Source: UMGS1668 sp035447605
GTDB taxonomy: Bacteria; Bacillota; Clostridia; Oscillospirales; Ruminococcaceae
NCBI GenBank assembly: GCA_035447605.1
Contig: DAOTHJ010000004.1
Span: 62,001-126,000, forward strand
Length of the DNA stretch: 64,000 nt
Direction: 5' to 3'
Made by a program: the position numbers and the translations under genes. Below the pieces are notes generated by a model. It had not been told where the DNA came from, ran no database searches, and saw only the letters and a list, made by a program, of their open reading frames with translations. Each line of letters starts with the position of its first letter. Positions within the stretch are counted from its first letter, which is position 1. This document shows, in pieces, positions 50,949 through 59,128 of the stretch.

Positions 50949-51773
50949 TTACACGTTGCCGAGCATGACCGTGGTTAACTCTTTCCGCGCGGTGGCGGCG
51001 AGCTCCCGCATTTTTTCCACGTCGGTCGGCCTCCGGTCCTCATATTTATACCGCGGGAAAAAGCGCGTGATATGGAGCGGGATCTCCTCGTCGATTGAGG
51101 CGATCCATGCGGCCTCCCGCGCCATCTCCTCCGGCGAATCGTTCTCGCCGGGCACGATCAGCGTCGTCAGCTCCACATGAGCGCTCTCCGCCGCGATTTG
51201 AATAAAGGTCTTCACCGTCTCGAGGTCGCCGCCGAGCTTTTTGTAATACTCCTCCGTAAAGCCCTTGAGGTCGATATTGAAGGCGTCGATATACGGCAGC
51301 ACCTCGCGCAGGATCTCCGGCATGACGGAGCCGTTGGTGACGACCGCGTTGACCATATCCTTCTCCCGGACGAGCTTCGCGGTATCGCGCACGAACTCCC
51401 AGCCGACCATCGGCTCGTTGTAAGTGAACGCGACGCCGATGTTGCCGGAGGCTTCGCTGTCCTTGGCAAGGTTGGCGATGGTCTCGGGCCTCACCTTCCG
51501 GGTTCGGGCCTCTCCGCGCCGGGCCGTCGAGATCTCATAATTCTGGCAGAACGGGCAAAACAGGTTGCACCCGTAACTGCCGACCGAGAGGATACGGCTG
51601 CCGGGATGGAAACGGGCAAAGGGTTTTTTCTCGATCGGGTCGATGGAGAGCGAGGTCAATTCTCCGTAATTGAGACAGACATTTTCCCCGTTTTCGTTCC
51701 CCCGGGCCCCGCAGGCACCGGTCTGGCCGTCCTCAAGACGGCAGTGCCGGAAGCAGACATTGCATGTAATCAT
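50949..51773 (-). CDS. amrS: AmmeMemoRadiSam system radical SAM enzyme
   Basis: The product is 274 aa. The [4Fe-4S] motif is GCNLFCPFCQ near residue 70. N-terminal cysteines (CNVCFRHC) and AFTYNEPMVGWEFVRD are typical of the pyruvate formate-lyase-activase-like AmmeMemoRadiSam (rS) family. The partners A and B are fused in the next gene upstream. The reaction of this system is not established to my knowledge. The start codon, binding site and first codons are repeated upstream in a tandem array. Confidence 0.92.
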   Translation of the reverse strand: MITCNVCFRHCRLEDGQTGACGARGNENGENVCLNYGELTSLSIDPIEKKPFARFHPGSRILSVGSYGCNLFCPFCQNYEISTARRGEARTRKVRPETIANLAKDSEASGNIGVAFTYNEPMVGWEFVRDTAKLVREKDMVNAVVTNGSVMPEILREVLPYIDAFNIDLKGFTEEYYKKLGGDLETVKTFIQIAAESAHVELTTLIVPGENDSPEEMAREAAWIASIDEEIPLHITRFFPRYKYEDRRPTDVEKMRELAATARKELTTVMLGNV

Positions 51774-52056
51774 AAATACCACCTCGTACCGTCAAAACTC
51801 CGGAACCGCCGCTTCCGGACGGAAGCAGACATTGCATGTAATCATAAATTACCACCTCGTACCGTCAAAACTCCGGAACCGCCGCTTCCGGACGGAAGCA
51901 GACANNNNNNNNNNNNNNNNNNNNNNNNNNNNNNNNNNNNNNNNNNNNNNNNNNNNNNNNNNNNNNNNNNNNNNNNNNNNNNNNNNNNNNNNNNNNNNNN
52001 NNNNTTACACGTAATCATAATTTCCACTCATACCGTCAGAGTTTCGGAACCCGCCT
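51751..52056 (-). repeat. Tandem repeat of the amrS translation start, interrupted by a gap
   Basis: Units of 72-73 bp start at 51751, 51823 and 51896 and read on into the N run; a fourth, diverged unit lies at 52005-52056. Each unit carries GAGGTGG, an ATG and the first codons of amrS on the minus strand. In the upstream copies the frame closes after 17 codons. The array fills the whole space between amrS and the fused amrB-amrA gene. Confidence 0.9.
51905..52004. other. Assembly gap (100 N)
   Basis: A run of exactly 100 N, the usual placeholder for a gap of unknown size. It lies within the tandem array, so the true number of units is unknown. Confidence 0.99.
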
Positions 52057-53451
52057 TCACTCGTGGCGGACCACTTCAAAGCGCTCGAACTCCGGCACCG
52101 TAGTCTCCGGCAGGCCGGCCTTCTTGAGCGCAATCTTCACCTGCTGCTCCACCGTATCAACGCCGTCGAGATTCGGCAGCAGCAGGCCCCGCTTGCCGAA
52201 CGCGGAGACGATGACGCCGTAGCGTTTCGGGTCAAGCTCCGCCGCGGAATCGATCTTCTCCGGCTCGCTGAGCACGTCGACCGTGCACTCGAGATACGGC
52301 AGCTCCGCCGGAATGACCGGCATGAAGCGCGGATCCCTGCTGCACGCGCTGATCGCGTTGTAGACGATCTCCTCGGCGATTGAGCTTCGGGTCGGCGCAA
52401 TCGTGCCGATGCAGCCGCGAAGCTGCCCTTCCTTATGCAGCGAGACGAAGACGCCCGCCGCCTTCTCTTTCATTTCCGTAGGCAGATCGTCCGGAAATGC
52501 GGTCACCTGATGTTTGAGCACCCAACTTGTAAAAGAACGCCGCGCCAGACGGACGTAGTCGTCCTCATGCTCATGCTTTTTCTCAAGCTCCGCCATCTGC
52601 CGGTCCCGGTAGGCCAAAAGGAAGCGGCGGCTCTCGTCGGGGCCTTCCGGCAGGTAGGTGCAGACGCCGTAGCCGACGCCGAACGGCCCCTCGTGGGAAA
52701 GGCGCTCCGCCTTGACGGAAACACCGTCGAAGCAGCCGGCCATGGCCGTGAAGGAGCGGTGCCCGCACTCGGCGGCCCGGCTGCAAAACTTTGCGTCGTA
52801 ATCCACAAGCTCGCCGAAAGCGGCGGAACCCATGGTCTCCATGATCTTTTCGTCGTAGACCGGGCCATCCTCGTCAAACCCGTAGGGGCCCTCCGGCAGC
52901 AGCTTATGGGAAAGATCGCCGCTTGCGATAACGGCCACGCGTTTGCCGAGGTTTTCCGCCGCATCCCGGATCAGCATGCCGAGGCGGTAGTGCTCGATCA
53001 GCGGCAGCCCGGAAAGCCCGATCCGCACAAACTGATACGGCAGCCCGCCGCCGCTTGCCTCCCGGAGAAAATAGAGCGGCACCATGACGCCGTGATCGAG
53101 CTCCGGCGGATCGTCGCCGATGGTTCCGGCAAAGACCTTTTCCTCCGCCGCGAGACCACAAAGCTCATCCACCAGATCCACGTCGTAGCCGACGTTGAAG
53201 CGGACCTCCGGCGCGCCGAACTGGGCGAAGCTTCCCCTCGCGCCGGCTCCCGGATAGATATGAAACAGATCGGAATACATGACACTGTGCGGGGAGGTGA
53301 CGACCACCGTATCCGGCTTCTGCTCCGCCAGGAATTTCATCGCCTGCCGGTAAGCCGCCGTGGTCGCGCTGATTTTTTGCTCCTCGCCTCTGCCGATCTC
53401 CGGCAGGATGACCGGGGGATGAGGTACCATGACCGCAGCAACAATGGACAT
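52057..53451 (-). CDS. AmmeMemoRadiSam proteins B and A fused (Memo-like plus AMMECR1 domain)
   Basis: The product is 464 aa. Residues about 1-270 are a Memo/LigB-type domain (AAVMVPHPPVILPEIGRGEE; SPHSVMYSD; IASGDLSHKL holds conserved His/Asp metal-site residues). Residues about 285-460 are an AMMECR1 domain (VFVSLHKEGQLRGCIGTIAP; ACSRDPRFMPV; LECTVDVLSEPE). The two usually occur as separate proteins beside the radical SAM enzyme, which follows here. Function is unknown; a joint radical SAM/iron-dependent modification is often proposed. Start: ATG after GGAAGGTG. Confidence 0.92.
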   Translation of the reverse strand: MSIVAAVMVPHPPVILPEIGRGEEQKISATTAAYRQAMKFLAEQKPDTVVVTSPHSVMYSDLFHIYPGAGARGSFAQFGAPEVRFNVGYDVDLVDELCGLAAEEKVFAGTIGDDPPELDHGVMVPLYFLREASGGGLPYQFVRIGLSGLPLIEHYRLGMLIRDAAENLGKRVAVIASGDLSHKLLPEGPYGFDEDGPVYDEKIMETMGSAAFGELVDYDAKFCSRAAECGHRSFTAMAGCFDGVSVKAERLSHEGPFGVGYGVCTYLPEGPDESRRFLLAYRDRQMAELEKKHEHEDDYVRLARRSFTSWVLKHQVTAFPDDLPTEMKEKAAGVFVSLHKEGQLRGCIGTIAPTRSSIAEEIVYNAISACSRDPRFMPVIPAELPYLECTVDVLSEPEKIDSAAELDPKRYGVIVSAFGKRGLLLPNLDGVDTVEQQVKIALKKAGLPETTVPEFERFEVVRHE

Positions 53452-53517
53452 TGCATTCACCTTCCTTTTCAAGTTTTTATACTTATATTTTACCGCAGCG
53501 AAAGGAAAATTACAACA

Positions 53518-53562
53518 AAAGCCCGCCGGCGGCCTTAAAAACGGCTGCCGGCGGGCGGATTT
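53518..53562 (-). terminator. Terminator after the 53690 lipoprotein gene
   Basis: On the minus strand GCCCGCCGGCAGCC pairs with GGCCGCCGGCGGGC, followed by TTTTGTT. Confidence 0.8.
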
Positions 53563-53689
53563 TTTTGCGGAGGTTCCGGCGTCTTCCGGTGAAGAAAATG
53601 CCTTCCGTGCAGGACGGAGCCGGATGCCTTCGTCCGGGTGCCTTTCCGGCTCAAAGGAGGCCGAAAAGGTGAGAGGAATCAAGGGACCG

Positions 53690-55057
53690 TCACTTGGCTT
53701 CTTTAATGACCGTGATGCCGGCGGCGATCAGGTCGTCGACCGTGATGTTGCCGTTTTCCAGCGCCTCCAGCGCGTTCTCCTCTTTTCCGCTCTCGTAGGC
53801 GACGACGATATACTGGCTCTTGAGGCACGGCAGATAATAGGTATAGGCGTCGTCCTCATCGATTTTTTCCAGCGCCTGCGCGCAGACCAGGTCCTCCGTC
53901 AGGGTCCGGTCCGTGATCGTCTTGACCGTCTCTTTGGCACCGGAGGTTTCCTCTGAGGTCTCGTCGGTGCCGGAGGCGGTCTCCACTTTCATCACTTTGT
54001 AGAGCCCGTCCGTGTCGAAGCCGAAGAAAAACGTATCCGTACCGGAAAGCTCGTCGAACATTCTCTTGTCGACGGAGACGGCCGCGAGACCATCCTGTTC
54101 GCCGAGGAAGGAGACCGTGGTCCAGTCGTAGTACTCGGCGCCGTAGCCTCTGCCGCCGCGGACCAGATAGAGCGTGCCTTCAAATTCAAAGAAATCCCAA
54201 CCGAGGTACTCGCCGACCAGCGTCTCATAGGCCGTATCGGAGAGGTACTCTCTCAGATGGGCCTCCACCTCGGCGGCCGTCGTATAGTTGGAAACCGGGT
54301 AGAGAACAGCATAGGCCGGGTCGATATACTGGTCGTTGTAGGTCGCTTCCGTTCCTGCAATCTCACCCTCCGGCACCAACGCGGCGCAGTTCGTTCCGGC
54401 ATTGGCGTCCTCCTCCGTCGCGTAGAGGCGGGTATAGCCCTGCGTGAAATCGGCATCCGCGCCGAAGGTCTCCTCCATGCAGGAGGCGACGACATCCGTC
54501 CATGGAATCAGTTCCGCCTGAAGGCCGGAGACCGTGAAGTCCGGCTCGGAGACAGCCTCCTGAATCGGGAGATAAAGCATCTCCGCGAGCTTGGTCAGAG
54601 ATCCCGCGGAGGCGCCGCTCGTCACGCTGACGGAATAGAGCAGGCCCGTGGTTTCGTCATACCAGCAGCAGATGCCCTCGGCATCCTCATTCCAGCTGAG
54701 AATGGCCGGGCAGGTGCCAACCGCGGCATTTTCCTCGGTATTTTCCCATTCAAAATACATGCCGGTGTTGTCGGAAAGCTCCTCCGCCGGCTGGATGCGG
54801 TAACAGATCTCCTGCCCGTTGAGGGTAAATTCCACCTGCGCCATCCGGTGCTCCTGATCGTCGTCTACGGTGATGATCGAATAGGAGGCGTCCGAAACGC
54901 CCTCCGGCAGATTGAAGGTGATGCCGAGCGTCTCAAGGATCACCTCGGCTGTGGCATCCTCGGCCGGATTTGGGAGCGTCTGGCCGTTTTCCGCCGCACA
55001 GGCGCCCAGCGAGAACACCATCAGCAGGGAAAGCAAAATGGCAAAAATTTTTTTCAT
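53690..55057 (-). CDS. Large lipoprotein, family not recognised
   Basis: The product is 455 aa. The signal peptide ends VFSLGACAA with the lipid-anchored Cys near residue 20. The body is acidic and rich in Thr, Glu and aromatic residues, with two or more repeats of a beta-rich pattern. A Ser/Thr/Glu linker (SGTDETSEETSGAKE) lies near residue 375. It is anchored outside the membrane. It stands alone with a terminator; function unknown. Confidence 0.82.
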   Translation of the reverse strand: MKKIFAILLSLLMVFSLGACAAENGQTLPNPAEDATAEVILETLGITFNLPEGVSDASYSIITVDDDQEHRMAQVEFTLNGQEICYRIQPAEELSDNTGMYFEWENTEENAAVGTCPAILSWNEDAEGICCWYDETTGLLYSVSVTSGASAGSLTKLAEMLYLPIQEAVSEPDFTVSGLQAELIPWTDVVASCMEETFGADADFTQGYTRLYATEEDANAGTNCAALVPEGEIAGTEATYNDQYIDPAYAVLYPVSNYTTAAEVEAHLREYLSDTAYETLVGEYLGWDFFEFEGTLYLVRGGRGYGAEYYDWTTVSFLGEQDGLAAVSVDKRMFDELSGTDTFFFGFDTDGLYKVMKVETASGTDETSEETSGAKETVKTITDRTLTEDLVCAQALEKIDEDDAYTYYLPCLKSQYIVVAYESGKEENALEALENGNITVDDLIAAGITVIKEAK

Positions 55058-55279
55058 AAAATCTTCCTCCGGATTTTTCAATCGTTGTGAAAAAATTGGT
55101 TCATTGATTAAGTGCCGAAAATCGTGCGTTTTGCTACATTCTTCCGGAAATTTCGGCTTCCCGCAGAGAAACGGGCCTGAAAAGGCGGGCCATGAAGTCA
55201 AGGGATACCCGCCGCCCTGCGAATATTATACCACATCTTTCCTTGGGAGGGCAGCGGTCCCCGCCGGCGGAAATCTTTT

Positions 55280-55308
55280 TTGCAATCCGTTTTTGGATAT
55301 GATAAAAT
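55280..55308 (+). promoter_or_regulatory. Promoter of the flavodoxin gene
   Basis: TTGCAA (55280-55285), a 17-bp spacer and TAAAAT (55303-55308) end 27 bp before the ATG. Confidence 0.75.
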
Positions 55309-55335
55309 GGTGTTAAATTCTGGAGGCGATGGCAG

Positions 55336-55833
55336 ATGAAAACAATCATTATTTACGCCACAAAGACCGGCACCGTCAAACGCTGCGCCGCTCTGCTGGC
55401 CGCAAATCTCGGCGCCGAAAATACGGATCTGTTCGACATTGCCGACGGCGAGCCGGATTATTCCGGCTACGATATGATCGTCTTCGGCACGCCGGTGCGG
55501 GCGGGCGTGATCGACGAACGCATCAAGCGGATGATTGAAAAGCATGCCGCCGATCTCAAGCAGCGGCGCTATGCCGCCTTCACCTGCAACTGCCTGCTGG
55601 CGAAGACCTCCGAAGCCTTTATCAAAAATTTCTCGGAGGATTTTATGGAGCATGCGCTGTGCATGGATACCTTCGGCGGCGAGTTTGATCCGAAGAGCCA
55701 GCACGGCATCTCCAAGCTGCTTACAAAAATCATGGGCCTCGCCCTGAAATCAGACCCGTCGCTTCAGCTCTGCGACCACATCCTTCCCGAAAACATCACG
55801 AATTTTGCGAAGGAGATCGGCAAAGAGGCCTGA
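55336..55833 (+). CDS. Flavodoxin-domain protein
   Basis: The product is 165 aa. IIIYATKTGTVKRCA is the phosphate-binding loop for FMN at residues about 4-18. YDMIVFGTPVRAGVIDE and RRYAAFTCNC are the other FMN contacts in the Flavodoxin_5 (HemG-like) group. It probably transfers electrons or acts as a small flavin reductase; the partner is unknown. GGAGG lies 10 nt before the ATG. Confidence 0.88.
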   Translation: MKTIIIYATKTGTVKRCAALLAANLGAENTDLFDIADGEPDYSGYDMIVFGTPVRAGVIDERIKRMIEKHAADLKQRRYAAFTCNCLLAKTSEAFIKNFSEDFMEHALCMDTFGGEFDPKSQHGISKLLTKIMGLALKSDPSLQLCDHILPENITNFAKEIGKEA

Positions 55834-56033
55834 CGCCCTTTGGCTTTCCGTCAGGTCGGTACTGCCGGGAAATAGATCGGAAGATGCCGGGCATCCGGGA
55901 TGGCCCCATATGCCGGGCCGTCATGGAGGCTTTTCGACAAAATTCGGCAGGCGTCTTCGGAAATAATTTCCCGCGGCAGATGGCCCGGTTTCGTCTTCTC
56001 TTCTCCTGAAAATAAAACAGGCTTAAACCCAGC

Positions 56034-56070
56034 AAAAGCCCGCCGGAACTCTTTTCTCCGGCGGGCTTTC
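56034..56070. terminator. Terminator between the flavodoxin and spoIIID genes
   Basis: GCCCGCCGG (56038-56046) pairs with CCGGCGGGC (56058-56066), with A and T runs on both sides. Confidence 0.8.
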
Positions 56071-56091
56071 CTGTTTTTATTTTTTCGGAAT

Positions 56092-56367
56092 CTATTCTCC
56101 GGGCAATGCTTCCCCGCTGCGCAGCGCCTCGTATTTGAGCTTTGTCGCCATGCCGCCGCGGAGGTGGCGCTCGGCCCGGTTCCGATCCAGCACCGTGCGC
56201 ACCTCGGCATAAAGCACCGGGTTGAGTTTTCTCAGCCGTTCGCTGACATCCTTATGTACCGTGCTTTTGGAAACGCGGAATTCCCGCGCAGCGGCGCGTA
56301 CGGTCGCGCCCTTCTCGATGATATACTCCGCCAGCAGCACGGCCCGATCCTCCGGCAAACCTTTCAT
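56092..56367 (-). CDS. spoIIID: Sporulation transcriptional regulator SpoIIID
   Basis: The product is 91 aa. The helix-turn-helix AAAREFRVSKSTVHKDVSER and the closing RHLRGGMATKLKYEALR are nearly diagnostic of SpoIIID. It is the mother-cell regulator made under SigE that activates and represses genes before SigK. GGGAGGGG lies 8 nt before the chosen ATG; a GTG three codons earlier is too close to it. Together with spmAB it shows endospore formation. Confidence 0.95.
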   Translation of the reverse strand: MKGLPEDRAVLLAEYIIEKGATVRAAAREFRVSKSTVHKDVSERLRKLNPVLYAEVRTVLDRNRAERHLRGGMATKLKYEALRSGEALPGE

Positions 56368-56736
56368 CAGATACACCCCTCCCTAAACAGGCGAGTGTAA
56401 ACTTTATGAAATCCTGCCGAAAATTATGCCTGACGCCGGATTTCGCCCCTGCGGGGAGAGATCGGGCAGGAATTCTCTCCCGCCGGACATGGGGAACGGG
56501 ATTTCTCCGGTACGAAAGCAAGCCCTTCCCGAAAGAGGCCTATCTCCCGGACGGGAAGAAATGCTCCGCCGGTATCGTGGGAAGCCGTCTTTTCCGATAT
56601 GCGAAGAGCGGGTCGTTCCGCCGCCGAAAACGAGCATAATTTCCGGGCACGGAAGACCCTTTTTCGGAGAAGCGCGCCCTTTTTCCGTGCAAAAACGGTA
56701 TTTTTTCCGCGCCGGGCCGGTCTTTTCTGCCCCTGA
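56368..56736. other. Intergenic spacer without a recognised gene
   Basis: Frames stay open on both strands but no family is recognised and no good ribosome binding site supports them. A promoter for spoIIID (SigE-like) is expected at its left end but not clear. Confidence 0.4.
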
Positions 56737-56777
56737 ATGCCGAAAAAGCCCTGCGGTTGGCAGGGCTTTTTCGGCAT
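56737..56777. terminator. Perfect hairpin downstream of ade
   Basis: ATGCCGAAAAAGCCCTGC and GCAGGGCTTTTTCGGCAT form an 18-bp perfect stem with a 5-nt loop, about 90 bp after the ade stop. The T tract lies inside the stem. Confidence 0.75.
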
Positions 56778-56865
56778 AATAAGGAGAGAAGAACTCTTTT
56801 TAAGGGGCTTCTCCGCGCGGCGGTCCGGGATCCTTGCCGCACGGCATGGCTCATAAATAGAGGAA

Positions 56866-58668
56866 TTATACGAAAAGATCGACGAACTGGAAGGTCCGGC
56901 AGTCGACGAGGCCTTTGTCGGTCAGGCGGAGATCCGGCAGGCAGGCGAGCGGAATCAGCGCGAGCGTCATGAACGGCGAGACGATCCGGCAGCCCATCTC
57001 CTCCCAGACCTTTTCCTGATTGGCGACCATGGCGGCGACCTCCTCGGCCGGCTTGTCGTTCATCAGGCCGGCGATCGGCAGCGGCACAAGGCCGAGCACC
57101 TTGCCGTCCGCGACCGCGCACATGCCGCCGCCGCATTCCATCAGCGTGTTGGCGGCAAGGGCCATGTCGGCGTCGTTGGTACCGGTGACCAGCAGGTTGT
57201 GCGCATCGTGCGCGACGGTCTGGGCGATGGCGCCCTTCGTGATGCCGAGGCCTTTGACAAAGCCATAGCTGAACTTCCCGGTAGCGTGATGGCGCTCAAA
57301 GACGAACGTCTTGAGCAGATCATTCTGAAGATCGGAGGCGACGGCCCCGTCTTTCACTTTCATATCGACGATAAGCTCCTTGTCGCCGACCTTGGCCGGG
57401 ATGATCTCAATGGCGCGAACCTTTGCGGTATCGCCGCAGCCTTCCGGCGCCTTGACGACGAAATCGGCGGCGGTGAGGGTTTTGCCGACGTTGACGGTAT
57501 GGGTGGCCCACTCGGGGTAGGCGAAGGGGGCGGGCTCTTCAAGCATTTTGCCGTTCTCCGCGACGACGTCGCCGTCGATCATCGTGCGGGTGACGGTGAC
57601 GCGGGTAAGGTCGGAGAGAAAGACGAGATCCGCGCATTTGCCCGGCGTGACGGAGCCGAGCTCGTTGTCCATCATATAGCACTGGGCCGGATTGATCGTG
57701 ACCATCTGGATGGCCGTGATCGGGTCGAGGCCCTCCTCGATGCCGCGGCGGACAAGATGGTCGATATGGCCGACGGAAGCGAGCGTATTCGGGTGGGTAT
57801 CGTCGGAGATCAGCATCGCGAAGCGGGTATCGACCTTCGTCTCGGTGATGGCCTTGACCACTTCATGCAGATCGCGCCACGCGCTGCCCTCGCGGAGCTG
57901 GGCATAGCAGCCGCGGCGCATTTTCTCAAGGGCATCCTCCTTGCGGGTGCTCTCGTGGCAGCAGCGGATGCCGGAGGCGATAAAGGCGTTGAGGCCGGCG
58001 CCGGTCTCCGGAATGGAGTAATGGCCGGTGATGGTCTTGTCGGCCTTGAGCGTCTCGGCAAGCTCGGCATGGACATCCGGGTCGCCGTTCAGCACGCCGG
58101 GAAAATTCATCATCTCGCCGAGGGCGACGACGTGATCCCACGTCATCATCTCGCGGATCTCTTCGGGCCCGATGTGGGCGCCGTTGTCTTCAAAATAGGA
58201 GCCGACCGCCGGCACGCAGCTCGGCGCGGTGACCATGGCCTTGAGCGGGGTGCGCAGGGAATCCTCGATCATCAGGCGGACGCCTTCGATGCCGAGGACG
58301 TTCGCGACCTCGTGATTATCCCAGAAGATGCCGACCGTGCCGTGCGGGACGACCGAGCGGGCGTACTCGCCGACGGAGAGCATCGAACTTTCCACATGAA
58401 TATGGCCGTCGAGGAAACCCGGCGCCACATATTGGCCCGCGGCGTCGATCACTTTGGTGCCTTCGCCGATGCAGTGTTTGGCGTCGCCAACCAGGGCGAT
58501 CCGGCCGCAACTGACGGCGATATCGATATGTTCCTGGAGCTCGCCGGTGCAGACGTTGACGAGTTTTGCGTCTGTGACGACGGTGTCGGCGGGCTTGCGG
58601 CCCAGCGCGACGTCGGCCAGCGTGCGGGTGCATTCCCAGAGATTCTGTTTGCAGAAATGATTGATCAA
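56866..58668 (-). CDS. ade: Adenine deaminase
   Basis: The product is 600 aa. GFLDGHIHVESSMLS near residue 88 is the metal-binding motif. ISDDTHPNTLASVGHIDHLV and AHDAHNLLVTGTNDADMALA mark the adenine deaminase family (Mn/Fe dependent). It converts adenine to hypoxanthine and ammonia in purine salvage. The TTG start follows AAGGAG by 8 nt; the frame runs further upstream without a supported start. The leader contains strong hairpins (see 58728-58766). Confidence 0.93.
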   Translation of the reverse strand: MINHFCKQNLWECTRTLADVALGRKPADTVVTDAKLVNVCTGELQEHIDIAVSCGRIALVGDAKHCIGEGTKVIDAAGQYVAPGFLDGHIHVESSMLSVGEYARSVVPHGTVGIFWDNHEVANVLGIEGVRLMIEDSLRTPLKAMVTAPSCVPAVGSYFEDNGAHIGPEEIREMMTWDHVVALGEMMNFPGVLNGDPDVHAELAETLKADKTITGHYSIPETGAGLNAFIASGIRCCHESTRKEDALEKMRRGCYAQLREGSAWRDLHEVVKAITETKVDTRFAMLISDDTHPNTLASVGHIDHLVRRGIEEGLDPITAIQMVTINPAQCYMMDNELGSVTPGKCADLVFLSDLTRVTVTRTMIDGDVVAENGKMLEEPAPFAYPEWATHTVNVGKTLTAADFVVKAPEGCGDTAKVRAIEIIPAKVGDKELIVDMKVKDGAVASDLQNDLLKTFVFERHHATGKFSYGFVKGLGITKGAIAQTVAHDAHNLLVTGTNDADMALAANTLMECGGGMCAVADGKVLGLVPLPIAGLMNDKPAEEVAAMVANQEKVWEEMGCRIVSPFMTLALIPLACLPDLRLTDKGLVDCRTFQFVDLFV

Positions 58669-58727
58669 AGTCAGCGCTCCTTTCAAGTACGGCACATGTT
58701 TCCCGGAAAAACGGGGTTCCATATGCA

Positions 58728-58766
58728 AATACCGCGGCCCGCTCCGGGAAGCGGCACCGCGGTATT
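58728..58766 (-). promoter_or_regulatory. Hairpin in the ade leader
   Basis: AATACCGCGG and CCGCGGTATT form a 10-bp perfect stem, with an inner GCCGC/GCGGC-like pairing. It lies in the 150-nt leader between the promoter and start. A second small hairpin with a T run (AACGG-AAAAA-CCGTT) lies at about 58798-58812. Attenuation is possible; no known purine riboswitch core is seen. Confidence 0.5.
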
Positions 58767-58822
58767 CCGATTTCAGAGAGAGAGGAAAATGACAATAAAA
58801 CGGTTTTTCCGTTCCAAGGAAC

Positions 58823-58851
58823 ATTGTAGCGGCCCCGCGCCGGAATTGCAA
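58823..58851 (-). promoter_or_regulatory. Promoter of ade
   Basis: On the minus strand TTGCAA (58846-58851), a 17-bp spacer and TACAAT (58823-58828). Confidence 0.75.
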
Positions 58852-58954
58852 GAGGGTTTTGTCATTTTCTATAACTTTTATAGATAAAAACTATAAAATA
58901 TCTACGCTTTTGTGCCAATGCTGAAATTGGCTTCCTTTTTCCGCTTTACTTTTA

Positions 58955-59003
58955 AAATTGCACAATCCGTCTTGTTTATAAACGGATTAATTTGTTGCAA
59001 TTT
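58955..59003. promoter_or_regulatory. Long interrupted palindrome upstream of tex
   Basis: AAATTGC and AATCCGT (58955-58970) are mirrored by ACGGATT and GCAATTT (58982-59003). The spacing is uneven, so it may be an operator pair rather than a simple hairpin. It lies in an AT-rich spacer between ade and tex. Confidence 0.5.
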
Positions 59004-59090
59004 ATTGTTTTCTGCCTGTGAAATGTGCCTTCAGTGTGCGGAAAGGCGAGCATTCGGTGCTCAAGGCTGGCAATCCGGGCGGAAAAGAGG

Positions 59091-59096
59091 TATAAT
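59091..59096 (+). promoter_or_regulatory. Likely -10 element of tex
   Basis: TATAAT, with only a weak -35 (CTGGCA, 18-bp spacer), 33 bp before the ATG. Confidence 0.5.
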
Positions 59097-59128
59097 CATC
59101 CCATGCTCATTTCTTGAGGAGAACGATT

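Noticed and set aside
51751..52056. CRISPR array or insertion sequence near the gap
   Set aside because: The repeat is a whole 72-bp unit without variable spacers, and it matches the start of the adjacent gene.
58669..58851. Purine riboswitch upstream of ade
   Set aside because: The conserved three-way-junction core sequences are not present.
57199..58887. 562-codon plus-strand open frame
   Set aside because: It is antisense to adenine deaminase, whose motifs are complete.
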